Shown: positions 8,150-16,490 of the stretch, piece after piece
Numbering within the stretch: the first letter of the stretch is position 1
How the letters are laid out: each line of letters opens with the position of its first letter
NCBI RefSeq assembly: GCF_003236305.1
Contig: NZ_POTX01000019.1
Coordinates: forward strand, 1-44,812
DNA from: Micromonospora endophytica
GTDB lineage: Bacteria; Actinomycetota; Actinomycetes; Mycobacteriales; Micromonosporaceae
DNA length: 44,812 nt
Direction of reading: 5' to 3'
Notes under the pieces: generated by a model
What the model saw: only the letters and a program-made list of their open reading frames with translations
The model's database searches: none
Told to the model about the DNA's origin: nothing
Program-made: the position numbers and the translations under genes

Positions 8150-9016
8150 TCAACAGGCGCGGACGGTGCGGCCATCGTCGGCGCGGATCACGTCGTGCAG
8201 GTGCTCCTCGCTGCCGACGGTGGCACCCGGCCAGACCACGCATCGGGTCACCGTGCCGCGTACCGTGGCGCCGGCGCCGACCACCGACCGGTGGCAGCTA
8301 CCGGTGACCGTGGCGTCCGCGGCGACCAGGGAGCCCTCGCCGGCCGCGTGCAGGTTCGCGGCAAGATAGTCGGCGGGGGTTCCGGTGTCGTAGAAGGTCC
8401 CCGGAAAGCCGACCACCGTCAACCGGCCGGTGGCCTCGGCCGGTCGCCAGACCGTGCGGACCAGGTCACCGAAGGTCGCGGGCAGGTCCCGGACCATCCG
8501 CCAGGGCAGCAGCGAGAATCCGGTGAACAGGTGCCCGTCGAAGGTGCCGGGTGCGCGCGGGTCGGGCGAGGGCTGACCGAGCAGGCGTACGGAGTCCCCG
8601 TCCCAGCCGGCCAGCAGGGCGGCGATGTCGGGTCCCGGTGGGGCCGCCGGATCGGCGAGGTACGCGTCGGCGTTGCCCACCAGCACTCCCCGGCCGGCGA
8701 TCCAGTCCCGCAGTCTGCCCACCCCGCCGGCGGTGCCGAGCGGGCCGCCCGGCTCCACCGAGAGGTGGGCGCGGCTGCCGACCCGTTCGACGATCTGGTC
8801 GCCGAGATAGCTGGCGTTGACCGCGACCGCCGCCGGACCGCGTAACCCGAGACCGGCGAGCCGGGCCAACGCCCGGTCCAGCAACGGCACGTTGCCCACC
8901 GGGCAGAGCGCCTTGGGTAGCCGTTCGGTGAGCGGGCGCAGCCGGGTGCCCTCCCCGGCGGCGAGCACCACCGCGCAGATCTCGTCGGCGGGGAAGAGGC
9001 TGGTGGGGCCGGTCAT
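8150..9016 (-). CDS. Sugar-nucleotide-type nucleotidyltransferase
   Basis: 288 residues. The N-terminus VVLAAGEGTRLRPLTERLPK is the classic NTP-transferase signature: it binds the nucleoside triphosphate and a catalytic Mg2+, with Lys of PKAL contacting phosphate. Later NADAYL resembles the metal-binding D in the family's D-x-D-like loop, and the C-terminal part (about 220-288: VAADATVTGSCHRSVVGAGA) has the short hexapeptide pattern of a left-handed beta-helix. The family includes glucose- and mannose-1-phosphate transferases; the substrate cannot be read from sequence. ATG 9014-9016 overlaps the TGA of the Nudix gene by four bases, so the two are translationally coupled and may act in one nucleotide-sugar or clean-up pathway. 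Confidence 0.88.
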   Translation of the reverse strand: MTGPTSLFPADEICAVVLAAGEGTRLRPLTERLPKALCPVGNVPLLDRALARLAGLGLRGPAAVAVNASYLGDQIVERVGSRAHLSVEPGGPLGTAGGVGRLRDWIAGRGVLVGNADAYLADPAAPPGPDIAALLAGWDGDSVRLLGQPSPDPRAPGTFDGHLFTGFSLLPWRMVRDLPATFGDLVRTVWRPAEATGRLTVVGFPGTFYDTGTPADYLAANLHAAGEGSLVAADATVTGSCHRSVVGAGATVRGTVTRCVVWPGATVGSEEHLHDVIRADDGRTVRAC

Positions 9017-9555
9017 GGCAGGCTGTCCGGCAGCGGAGGCGGGAACTGCCCGGCCAACGGGCCGATGTCGTAGTAGGCGAGCAGGCGCGCGGTGGGCCAG
9101 GTCAGCTTCGGCAGGTCGTCCAGTGGGTGCCAGGCCGCCTCGAAGACCTCCGCCCCGTCGACGACGAGTTCGGTGCGCGAGGCCGGCACCTCGGCGGTGA
9201 AGACCATGTCCACCCACCCCTTGGCGTGCACTATCGCGTTGGGCATCGCCGGGCTGAGCTGGGTCGGGGCCAGCCGTACGCCGCTCTCCTCGTGCAACTC
9301 GCGGGCCGCACCCACCGCCGGGTTCTCGCCGCGTTGCAGCAGCCCGGCGGGGAGCGTCCAGCCCCGGCCGGGCGGTTGCCGCAGCAACAGGAGTCGCCCC
9401 GCCCCGTCGGCTTCGCTGTCACGGAGCAGAGTGACGGCGCCGACGATGTATTTCGGCACGGCCAGTCGCACCAGCCGGCGCCGCACCGGCAGCGGCAGCC
9501 GGTAGAAAACCTGGTAGGCGACGGCGCGACCGGTGCGGCGCGAGCGGAGGATCAT
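9013..9555 (-). CDS. Nudix hydrolase
   Basis: 180 residues with a complete Nudix box GX5EX7REUXEEXGU: G71, E77, R85-E86-L87, E89-E90 and G92-V93. The metal-binding glutamates are all present, so it should hydrolyse a nucleoside diphosphate linked to some moiety. An N-terminal extension of about 35 residues is rich in Arg and aromatics. The start ATG is 9553-9555. The gene precedes and overlaps the nucleotidyltransferase, supporting a link to nucleotide-sugar metabolism, but substrate is unknown. Confidence 0.92.
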   Translation of the reverse strand: MILRSRRTGRAVAYQVFYRLPLPVRRRLVRLAVPKYIVGAVTLLRDSEADGAGRLLLLRQPPGRGWTLPAGLLQRGENPAVGAARELHEESGVRLAPTQLSPAMPNAIVHAKGWVDMVFTAEVPASRTELVVDGAEVFEAAWHPLDDLPKLTWPTARLLAYYDIGPLAGQFPPPLPDSLP

Positions 9556-9607
9556 GACTCAAGGCTAGTGGTCCGGGGTGCCGCCCGCGCCCGGGGACCA
9601 CAGTGGG

Positions 9608-11398
9608 TCACTGTCGATGGTCGACCAGGTCGATGAGTTGGCGTACCACGGCGTCCGGTTCGATCACCCGGTCGAAGACCGCGACCAGGAGAGTCTCCAG
9701 GTCGGGGTAGCCGAGTTCCTCGGAGAGCCGCAGCAACGGCAGGTCGCTGGCCAGCCCACGGTTGTGCTGGCGCAGCGCCAGGCCGATGGTGGCCCGGCCG
9801 AGTCGGACCTTGTCGCTGATCGAGATGCCCGGCTCGCTGTGGTCGGCGAACCACCTGTTGATCTGCATCTGGGCGTGCGGCGACTTGACGAAACCGAGCC
9901 ACTCCCGGCGCGGGCCGCGCGGGGCGACCTCGGCGTCGAGGCTGCTCTCCTCGTCGGTCTCGGTGAAGATCTCCACCACGTCGCCCTCGTCCAACTCGGA
10001 GGAGAGCGGCACCAGTCGACCGTTGATCCGGGCGGCCAGACATCGGTCGCCCCGGTCGGCGCCCAGCTCGTACGCCAGGTCGACGGGGGTGGCCCCGGCC
10101 GGCAGGACGACCTGCCGCCCCTCGGCGACCACCTGGATCTGCGCCTCGGCCAGGTCGCAGCGCAGGGACTGGAGGAACTGCGCCGGGTCGGCGGCGTCCT
10201 GCTCCCAGTCCAGCACCCGGCGCAGCCAGTCGAGCTGGCCGGCGCGGAGGGCGGCGGCGCCACCGGTCCGCGGGAACCGGAAGTCGGCGGCCACACCGTA
10301 CTCGGCCGAGCGGTGCATCTCGACGGTGCGGATCAGCACCTCCACAGTGCGGTTCTTCGGCCCGCAGACGGTGGTGTGCAGGGAACGGTAGAGGTTGTTC
10401 TTCGGCGAGGCGATGAAGTCCTTGAACCGGCCGGGCACCGGCCGCCAGAGGCCGTGCACCGCGCCCAGCGCCGCGTAACAGTCGGTGGCCGGGCCGTCCA
10501 CCACCACCGTGATGCGAGGCAGGTCGTACGGGACGGTGTGGCCGCCGGCCACGGTGTCCTTCCAGATCGAGTAGAGGTGCCGGGGTCGGGGTGCCACCTC
10601 GGCGTCGACCCGGCTGCGGCGCATCGCCACCTTGGTCTGGGCCACCACATCGGCGAGGTAGGCGTCCCAACCCGGGCGGTCGTGCACGTGCCGGGCGATG
10701 CGGGCGTGCTCGTCCGGCTCCAGGTGCAGCAGCACCACGTCGTCGAGTTCCCGTTTGAGGGTCTGGATGCCCAGCCGGTCGCAGAGGGGTACCAGCACCT
10801 CCTGGGTCTTGCGGGCGATCCGTTCCCGGGAGGCCGCCGAACGCACGCCGAGGGTGCGCATGTTGTGTAGCCGGTCGCAGAGCTTGATGATCAGAACCCG
10901 GACGTCCTTGCCGGCCGCGATGATCATCTTGCGGATGGTCTCCGCCTCGGCGGCCTTGCCGTAGAACGCCTTGTCGAACTTGGTCACCCCGTCGACCAGG
11001 TGGGCCACCTCGTGACCAAAGTCCTCGGCCAACGCCTGCAGGGTGTAACGGGTGTCCTCCACCGTGTCATGCAGCAGCGCCGCGACCAGCGTGGTGGTGT
11101 CCATGCCCAGGTCGGCGCAGATCTGCGCGACCGCGAGCGGATGGGTGATGAACGGCTCCCCGCTCTTGCGGAACTGGCCCCGGTGCATGTTCTCCGCGAT
11201 GGTGTATGCCCGGCGCAGCACCGCCGGATCGGCACCGGCGTGGATGTTCCGGTGCGCGCGGACCACCTGACCAACCGGCTCGTTGTCGGCGGCGGGCCAG
11301 GTCAGCAGCGATCGGAGCCGGCGGGTCAGCGGCAGCTCGCCCGGCTGTGTCGGGAGGGCGCCCCCCAGGGCGCCGCCGTTTCCGGCGTTGACGTCCAC
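9608..11398 (-). CDS. Divergent RelA/SpoT homologue (hydrolase intact, synthetase site altered)
   Basis: 596 residues from the preferred start. RSH proteins make and break (p)ppGpp. The N-terminal HD hydrolase region is well preserved: FITHPLAVAQ (metal His), LLHDTVEDT (HD and ED pairs, about residues 110-115) and IKLCDRLHNMRTL. The synthetase region (about 270-375) has key deviations: YRSLHTT replaces YQSLHTT, EVLIRT replaces EVQIRT, and the early RxKHxxSIxxKM block reads RPRHLYSIWKDT. A TGS-like domain follows (about 430-490), then a helical tail; the zinc-finger and ACT domains of long RSHs (700-800 residues) are absent. Start: GTG 11396-11398 has GAGGGGG eight bases upstream; GTGs at 11407 and 11425 are alternatives. 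S. coelicolor also has a second RSH (rshA), so this may be its counterpart. It has its own 128-bp upstream region. Confidence 0.9.
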   Translation of the reverse strand: MDVNAGNGGALGGALPTQPGELPLTRRLRSLLTWPAADNEPVGQVVRAHRNIHAGADPAVLRRAYTIAENMHRGQFRKSGEPFITHPLAVAQICADLGMDTTTLVAALLHDTVEDTRYTLQALAEDFGHEVAHLVDGVTKFDKAFYGKAAEAETIRKMIIAAGKDVRVLIIKLCDRLHNMRTLGVRSAASRERIARKTQEVLVPLCDRLGIQTLKRELDDVVLLHLEPDEHARIARHVHDRPGWDAYLADVVAQTKVAMRRSRVDAEVAPRPRHLYSIWKDTVAGGHTVPYDLPRITVVVDGPATDCYAALGAVHGLWRPVPGRFKDFIASPKNNLYRSLHTTVCGPKNRTVEVLIRTVEMHRSAEYGVAADFRFPRTGGAAALRAGQLDWLRRVLDWEQDAADPAQFLQSLRCDLAEAQIQVVAEGRQVVLPAGATPVDLAYELGADRGDRCLAARINGRLVPLSSELDEGDVVEIFTETDEESSLDAEVAPRGPRREWLGFVKSPHAQMQINRWFADHSEPGISISDKVRLGRATIGLALRQHNRGLASDLPLLRLSEELGYPDLETLLVAVFDRVIEPDAVVRQLIDLVDHRQ

Positions 11399-11508
11399 CT
11401 GGGACACCCCCTCACCCCGCACCACGACCGCCGGATTCCGGCAACCGGGAACAGACCCTCGAAACGGGCAGGACTGTACTTCCTTAACAGACTAAGTGAG
11501 CGGAGGTC

Positions 11509-11520
11509 GTCCGATCGGAC
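11509..11520. promoter_or_regulatory. 12-bp perfect palindrome upstream of the RSH gene
   Basis: GTCCGATCGGAC is a perfect 12-bp palindrome in the 128-bp space between the fusion-nuclease stop and the RSH start. Downstream on the minus strand TACAGT (about 11474-11479) could be a -10. An operator role is possible but unproved. Confidence 0.25.
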
Positions 11521-11526
11521 ACTTGC

Positions 11527-13371
11527 TCATAGGCGTTCGGACCAGAGTTTGTGGGATCCGGCGTTCTCGGCCTTGGCCAGCAGGTCACGGAAGCGGGCTG
11601 CACCGGCCACCGGGGACGCCCAGGCGTCGGACATCTCGACAAGTCTGGTCTCCGGTCGTTCCAACCAGGACAGGATGCGTTCGGACTCCTCGGGGCTGGC
11701 CGCCGGGACCGGGCCGTGGCCGGGTGAGACCGTCTCCGCGGTGGCCCGGATGACGGCGAGTGTCGGTCGCGGGTGGACCCCGGGCGGCGAGACACCGGCC
11801 CCGGCCAGTCGGCCGTGCCGCACCAGCGCCAGCTCCCAGCCGCCGCCGGCGGCGGGCCGGGCGGCGGCCAGCTCGGCGATCCCGGTCAGTGCGGCCAGCC
11901 GCTGCATGCGTACGGCGGCCCGCAACACCGCGACCAACCGGGACCGGAGCACCGCCGCCTCCTCGTACCGCTTGTCGGCCGCCAGCCCCTCGATCCGGGC
12001 GAGCAGGACGTCCACCACCGGCTGGGGGTCGCCGGTGGTGGACGTGGCGAACGGGGTGACCGCGCGTTCGGCGTACTCCTCGGGGGTGATCCGGTGCTCG
12101 CACGGTGCCGGGCAGCGACCCAGCTCGGCCAGCGCGCAGGCGGGCGTTACGGTGCGTAACGACAGTCGGTGAGTGCACTGACGCAGCGGCACCGCGTCGT
12201 GGAACCCGGCGGCGGCCAGCTCCGCGGCCCGCCGGGAGGAGAAGGGCCCGAGGTAGGCGCGGTCGTCGGGGGAGAGCTGCCGGACCACCGACAACCGGGG
12301 GTACGGCCCGTCGGTCAGCTTCAGCCAGACCACCCGCTCGGGGAACTTCGAACGGCGATTGTACGGCGGCGCGTGCGCCCCGATCAGCCGCAGCTCACGC
12401 ACCTCCGCCTCCAGCGAGTGCGCGCACTCGACCGCCTCGACCCGCTCGGCGGCGGCAAGCATCTCCGAGATTCGGGCACGCTTCTCGGAGGCGGTGAAGT
12501 AGCTGCGCACCCGGGTGGCGATGTCGCGGGAGGTGCCGACGTACAACGGTCGGTCGTCGGCGGCCCGGAAGATGTAGACCCCGGGCGAACGCGGCAGGCC
12601 GTCGGCCAGGTGGCGCTTGCGGCGCTGGGTGGGGGTGACCGCGCGGGAGAACTCGATGGCGTCACCGACGGTGTCCACCCGGTGCCCGCCGAGCCGCCCG
12701 ATCAGCCCGTGCAGCACGTCGACGGTGGCCCGGGCGTCGTCCAGCGCCCGGTGCGTCGGTGTGGTGCTGGCCCGGAAGTACGCGGCGAGCGTGGCCAACT
12801 TGCGGTTGGGCACCTCGTCGCGCAGCAGCACCCGCCGGGCCAGCGCCGCGGTGTCCAGCACCTTCGGGTTCGGCCAGCGATAGCTGTGCCGGGCGCAGGC
12901 CGCCTTGAGGAAACCGACATCGTACGGCGCGTTGTGCGCCACCAGCACGGCGTCGGTGACGAACTCCAGGAAACTCGGCAGCACCTGCTCGATCGGCGGT
13001 GCCGGCAGCAGCATCGCCTGGGTGATGCCGGTCAGCACGGTGATGAACGGCGGAATCGGCACACCCGGGTTGACCAGGGTCGCCAACACCCCCAACTCCT
13101 CGCCGCCGCGCACCTTGACCGCGCCGATCTCGGTGATGCCGCCGCCGTCCGGCGCGCCGCCGGTGGTCTCCAGGTCGACCACGACGAAGGTCGTCGCGTG
13201 CAGCGGCAACGCGGGGTCGACCCCGTCGACTGTCGGGTCGAGCCCGGCCAGTGCGGGTTGGAGGTATTCCTGTCCTGCCATCGGCGGCACGGTAACCGTC
13301 CGGTGCGACACTCCCGTCCCACCGGCCTCGTCCGTCACCACCGGTCTAGGATGAGAGATCGGCTCACTCAT
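11527..13371 (-). CDS. DEDDh exonuclease fused to UvrC-like GIY-YIG nuclease
   Basis: 614 residues. N-terminal part (about 60-225) is a DnaQ-like 3'-5' exonuclease: motif I VVVDLETTG (D66, E68), motif II AHNAPYDVGFL, motif III HRALDDARAT, giving the full DEDDh set. The middle (about 245-330) is a GIY-YIG nuclease: PGVYIFRAADDRPLYVGTS followed by an Arg-containing helix. The rest resembles UvrC/Cho with an UVR-like segment (LAADKRYEEAAVLRSRL), without a UvrC helix-hairpin-helix end. This fusion is known in actinobacteria and is assumed to act in DNA repair (Cho-like). Start ATG 13369-13371 is a choice; ATG 13279-13281 (MAGQEYLQ) gives 584 residues and loses only a disordered leader. Divergent from the NYN gene, 37 bp apart. 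Confidence 0.88.
   Translation of the reverse strand: MSEPISHPRPVVTDEAGGTGVSHRTVTVPPMAGQEYLQPALAGLDPTVDGVDPALPLHATTFVVVDLETTGGAPDGGGITEIGAVKVRGGEELGVLATLVNPGVPIPPFITVLTGITQAMLLPAPPIEQVLPSFLEFVTDAVLVAHNAPYDVGFLKAACARHSYRWPNPKVLDTAALARRVLLRDEVPNRKLATLAAYFRASTTPTHRALDDARATVDVLHGLIGRLGGHRVDTVGDAIEFSRAVTPTQRRKRHLADGLPRSPGVYIFRAADDRPLYVGTSRDIATRVRSYFTASEKRARISEMLAAAERVEAVECAHSLEAEVRELRLIGAHAPPYNRRSKFPERVVWLKLTDGPYPRLSVVRQLSPDDRAYLGPFSSRRAAELAAAGFHDAVPLRQCTHRLSLRTVTPACALAELGRCPAPCEHRITPEEYAERAVTPFATSTTGDPQPVVDVLLARIEGLAADKRYEEAAVLRSRLVAVLRAAVRMQRLAALTGIAELAAARPAAGGGWELALVRHGRLAGAGVSPPGVHPRPTLAVIRATAETVSPGHGPVPAASPEESERILSWLERPETRLVEMSDAWASPVAGAARFRDLLAKAENAGSHKLWSERL
13347..13352 (+). promoter_or_regulatory. 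-10 element of NYN gene
   Basis: TAGGAT, a common actinobacterial form of TANNNT, lies 56 bases before ATG 13409. It falls inside the early codons of the divergent fusion nuclease if that gene starts at 13371. No good -35 is seen at 17 bp. Confidence 0.4.
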
Positions 13372-13408
13372 CAGGCGGTGGGCCCGGTCGCGGTGGGAGA
13401 CTTGCCAC

Positions 13409-15064
13409 ATGCCCCTCACCGAGCCGCACGACGACAACCTCCCCGAGGAGGAGCAGGTCGTCACGGTGCCGGCTGCCGGTGACCGCCCTGATCCCACCGA
13501 CGCTGTCGACGCCCCGACGTCCCTCGCGCCGCCCGCTCCGCACCCGGCCGACCCCGACCCCGATCCGGGCCTTGCTGGGGCCGGTCCCGGCCTTGCTGGG
13601 GCCGACCCGAGCGCCGCTGGGGCCGGTCCGGGCCTTGCTGGGGCCGACCCGAGCGCCGCTGGGGCCGGTCCCGGCCTTGCTGGGGCCGACCCGAGCGCCG
13701 CCGAGGCCGACCTCGACGTTGCCGAGGAGGAGCCGAGCCCGGCTGAGGGAGAGCCCGAGGCGGAGCCGACCCTGCCCGAGCCGGTACGGCAGCGGATCGT
13801 GTCCCTCACCGCCGCCGTCCTGCCCGGCCTGCCCGCCGACGAGGTGCCCGTGCCGCTGCGGCGGGTCGCCAAATTCGCCCCCAACCGCCGGGCCCGCCTC
13901 GGCGCGCCGGCGATCGCGGCTCAGCTCGTCGGTGATCCGCTGTTCCGGCAGCGGGTCACCGCCCGGGTGCTGGCCGACGCCGGTGACCTGGGTGCGGCAG
14001 TGGTCGAGGGCACCGCCCCGGCCGCCGCCGACCCGGTCGAGGTGGCGGCTCTGGCGTACCTTGTCCGGCCGCGCGGGTGGCGGAAGCTGATCGAGGCCAG
14101 CGGCGCGGCCGTGCGGGCCGAGGCGGACAGCGCGCTGGTCGCCGAGCTGGTCCGCCAGGCCGAGCAGCGGGCCACCCGGGCCGAACACGACCGGGCGGTG
14201 GCCCGGGTGGAGGCCGACAAGCTACGCGACGAACTCGCCCGGGTCCGCGAGGAGATGGGCCAGTTCCGGGAGGAGAACCGGCAGCTCAGCCGCGCCCTGC
14301 GGGAGGCACAGACCCGCGAGCGACGCACCAGCGAGCTGCTGGCCACCGAGCGGGGACGGGCGACCCGGGCCGCAGCGGACGCGGACGCCGAGTTGCGGCG
14401 GGTCCGGGCCCGGCTGGCCGAGGCGGAAGCGGCGGCGGGCGTCGCCCGGGCCAGCGCCAAGGAGGCCCGCTCGGTCGACGACGCGCGGCTCTGGCTGCTC
14501 CTGGAGACCATCGGCCAGGCGGCCGTCGGGCTCCGCCGCGAACTGGCGTTGGATCCGGTGGACCTGCTGCCCGCCGATGTCGTCGCGGAGTCCTCCGCCG
14601 AGTCCGCGACCGGCGCCGCGGCCGGCGCCGCGACCCGGGCCCGGGACACCGACGACCCGGCCCGGCTCGACCAGTTGCTCGCGCTGCCCCGGGCCCACCT
14701 CGTGGTCGACGGCTACAACGTGACCAAGCGCGGCTTCGGTGAGATGTCGCTGGAACAGCAGCGCAAGCGGTTGATCAGCGGACTGGGCGGCATCGCGGCA
14801 CAGACCGGTGACGAGGTCACAGTGGTCTTCGACGGCGCCGAGCGCATCCACGGGCTGCCGCCGGCCCCGCGCGGGGTCCGGGTCCTCTTCTCCCGCAAGG
14901 GGATGACCGCCGACGAGCTGATCCGCCGGCTGGTACGCGCCGAACCGCCGGGCCGCCCGGTGGTGGTGGTCTCCTCCGACCGTGAGGTCGCCGACGGGGT
15001 ACGCCGGCACGGCGCGTACCCGTTGGGCGCCGACTCGCTGCTGCGCCGGCTGTCCCGTTCCTGA
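13409..15064 (+). CDS. NYN (YacP-like PIN-fold) putative RNA nuclease with repeat-rich N-terminus
   Basis: 551 residues from ATG 13409 (GGGAG ten bases upstream). Layout: residues 1-125 acidic, Pro/Ala-rich and disordered, with three exact-like 14-residue repeats (59-100) starting GPGLAGADPS; 130-225 a folded, conserved region (VRQRIVSLTAAVLPGLPADE); 235-355 a long charged coiled coil (EEMGQFREENRQLSRALREA); 430-550 the NYN domain with VVDGYN, VVFDGAE, and VVVVSSDREVAD carrying the acidic metal-site residues. NYN/YacP domains are related to PIN nucleases, and Rae1/YacP of Bacillus cuts ribosome-bound mRNA; this family's actinobacterial members are uncharacterised. It is the first gene of a plus-strand run and divergent from the DnaQ-GIY-YIG nuclease. 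Confidence 0.88.
   Translation: MPLTEPHDDNLPEEEQVVTVPAAGDRPDPTDAVDAPTSLAPPAPHPADPDPDPGLAGAGPGLAGADPSAAGAGPGLAGADPSAAGAGPGLAGADPSAAEADLDVAEEEPSPAEGEPEAEPTLPEPVRQRIVSLTAAVLPGLPADEVPVPLRRVAKFAPNRRARLGAPAIAAQLVGDPLFRQRVTARVLADAGDLGAAVVEGTAPAAADPVEVAALAYLVRPRGWRKLIEASGAAVRAEADSALVAELVRQAEQRATRAEHDRAVARVEADKLRDELARVREEMGQFREENRQLSRALREAQTRERRTSELLATERGRATRAAADADAELRRVRARLAEAEAAAGVARASAKEARSVDDARLWLLLETIGQAAVGLRRELALDPVDLLPADVVAESSAESATGAAAGAATRARDTDDPARLDQLLALPRAHLVVDGYNVTKRGFGEMSLEQQRKRLISGLGGIAAQTGDEVTVVFDGAERIHGLPPAPRGVRVLFSRKGMTADELIRRLVRAEPPGRPVVVVSSDREVADGVRRHGAYPLGADSLLRRLSRS
13583..13708 (+). repeat. Three tandem 42-bp coding repeats
   Basis: Three in-frame 42-bp units encode GPGLAGADPSAAGA (last copy ends AEA), with a partial unit just before. 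DNA identity between units is high, with only single-base differences visible, so expansion or contraction by slippage is likely. They lie in the disordered N-terminus of the NYN protein. Confidence 0.9.
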
Positions 15065-15124
15065 TCACGTCGAAGGCGAACCCGGATGCCCGCCGGGGCG
15101 GCGGGGCGAGCCGGCCGGGACAAC

Positions 15125-15130
15125 TAGGAT
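15125..15130 (+). promoter_or_regulatory. -10 element upstream of leader ORF and M48 protease
   Basis: TAGGAT sits about 60 bases after the NYN stop and 30 bases before the GTG of the 24-codon ORF. Transcription from about 15137 would leave a short leader containing GGGAGGAG. No convincing -35 is seen. Confidence 0.4.
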
Positions 15131-15159
15131 GGGCGCGCACCAGCGGGAGGAGTGACGGC

Positions 15160-15234
15160 GTGGCGGGTAGGCAGCGGGGGTACGGCCGTGTCGGCGCGCC
15201 GATCCGCCGGGAAGACGGTCCGGTGGCGCGATGA
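15160..15234 (+). CDS. 24-residue upstream ORF coupled to M48 protease
   Basis: GTG 15160 opens a 24-codon frame (VAGRQRGYGRVGAPIRREDG then PVAR) that ends with TGA 15232-15234. The stop overlaps the ATG of the M48 gene as ATGA. A strong Shine-Dalgarno GGGAGGAG lies at 15145-15152, eight bases ahead, whereas the M48 ATG has no recognisable Shine-Dalgarno of its own. The peptide is strongly basic (seven Arg) with no known motif. It is probably a leader whose translation opens the M48 start, or a small functional peptide. Not in standard predictions because of its length; coding status is inferred from signals only. Confidence 0.5.
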   Translation: MAGRQRGYGRVGAPIRREDGPVAR

Positions 15235-16490
15235 GTCCGCGCGGTTGGGCGATGCTCACCCTGGCCGGGCTCGGGATCGCCGTGGTGGTGGCGGCGCTGG
15301 TGCTGATCCCGTGGCAGCGCCCACCCGCGCCCCGGGCCGACCAACTCGCCGCGCTGCGGGAGCTGCCTGCCGACCAGGTGGAGCGGGCCCGGCAGTTCCG
15401 TGCCGCGCTGCGCCCCGGCGGCTGGACGGCGCTCGGCGTGGGGTTGCTGGTGGCGCTGGCACTGGGGTTGACCCCGCTGGGCAGCCGCCTGATCGAGCTG
15501 GTCGGGCGCCCCTTCGGCGACCACTGGATCGCGCAGGCGATCGGCGGTGGACTGGCTGTGGTGCTCGTCGCCGACCTGGTGACGTTGCCGTTCGCCGCCT
15601 GGCGGCACGCCGTGCTCACCCGCTACGGACTGGCCACCAACGGGTGGAGCGGCTGGGCGGTGGACCTGCTCAAGTCGTACGCGGTGAGCGCCGTCATCGG
15701 TGCGGTGGCGCTGCTCGGCTTCTACACCGTGGTCCGGCTGGCACCACGCTGGTGGTGGGCGTTCGGCGCGGCCGGCGCGGCGACCCTGGTGGCGTTGCTG
15801 TCGTTCGTGCTGCCGGTGCTTGTCGAGCCGGTGTTCAACAGGTTCAGCCCGATGCCGCCCGGCCCGCTGCGTACCGAACTGATGGAGTTGGCCGCGCGGG
15901 ACAGCGTGCCCGTGCGTGACGTGCTGGTCGCTGACGCGTCCCGGCGTACCCGGGCGGTCAACGCGTACGTCTCCGGACTCGGCCCGACCCGCCGCATCGT
16001 GGTGTACGACAACCTGCTGCGCGAGGCGACACCGGCCGAGGTGACCGCGGTCGTGGCACACGAACTCGGCCATGCCCGGGATCGGGACGTACCCGTCGGC
16101 ACGCTCACCGGCGCGCTCGGTGCCGCCGCCGCGGTGGTCGCGCTCTACCTGATCGGGTCCTGGCCGCCGCTGCTGCGCCTGGCCGGCGTCGACTCGGTGG
16201 CCCAACCGCGGGCGTTCGGACTGCTGTTGGCCCTGGTCACGGTGGCCGGGCTGATCTTCACGCCGGTGCAGGCGCTGATGTCGCGGCGGATCGAGGCGCG
16301 CGCCGACGCGCACGCGTTGGCGCTGACCCGCGACCCGGAAGCCTTCGAGTCGATGCAGCGGCGGCTCGCCGGGATCAACCTCGCCGACCCGGACCCGCCG
16401 CGCTGGGAATACCTCTACTCCGCCTCGCACCCGTCCACCGTCGAGCGGATCGCCGCCGCCCGCGCGTACGCCAGAAAGGCGCCGGCATGA
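15231..16490 (+). CDS. M48-family zinc metallopeptidase, Ste24/CAAX-protease type
   Basis: 419 residues, integral membrane zinc protease. The catalytic motif HELGH is in VVAHELGHARDRD (about residues 276-280), and the third zinc ligand Glu lies in SRRIEARADAHALALT (about 354-362). Hydrophobic helices occur at about 5-25, 65-85, 100-125, 150-175, 180-205, 290-315 and 330-355, matching the multi-helix Ste24 chamber proteins and not the smaller HtpX. Bacterial members are thought to act in membrane-protein quality control; there is no prenylation pathway to infer here. ATG 15231 overlaps the stop of a 24-codon ORF, and its own TGA overlaps the ATG of the pimB-like gene, so three frames are coupled in series. 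Confidence 0.92.
   Translation: MSPRGWAMLTLAGLGIAVVVAALVLIPWQRPPAPRADQLAALRELPADQVERARQFRAALRPGGWTALGVGLLVALALGLTPLGSRLIELVGRPFGDHWIAQAIGGGLAVVLVADLVTLPFAAWRHAVLTRYGLATNGWSGWAVDLLKSYAVSAVIGAVALLGFYTVVRLAPRWWWAFGAAGAATLVALLSFVLPVLVEPVFNRFSPMPPGPLRTELMELAARDSVPVRDVLVADASRRTRAVNAYVSGLGPTRRIVVYDNLLREATPAEVTAVVAHELGHARDRDVPVGTLTGALGAAAAVVALYLIGSWPPLLRLAGVDSVAQPRAFGLLLALVTVAGLIFTPVQALMSRRIEARADAHALALTRDPEAFESMQRRLAGINLADPDPPRWEYLYSASHPSTVERIAAARAYARKAPA

Noticed and set aside
9578..10870. 430-codon plus-strand frame opposite the RSH gene
   Set aside because: Low-complexity His/Val/Gly-rich translation without motifs, fully antisense to a clear RelA/SpoT homologue.
12105..12497. 130-codon Pro/Arg-rich plus-strand frame
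   Set aside because: Antisense to the GIY-YIG fusion gene; no start signals or family features.
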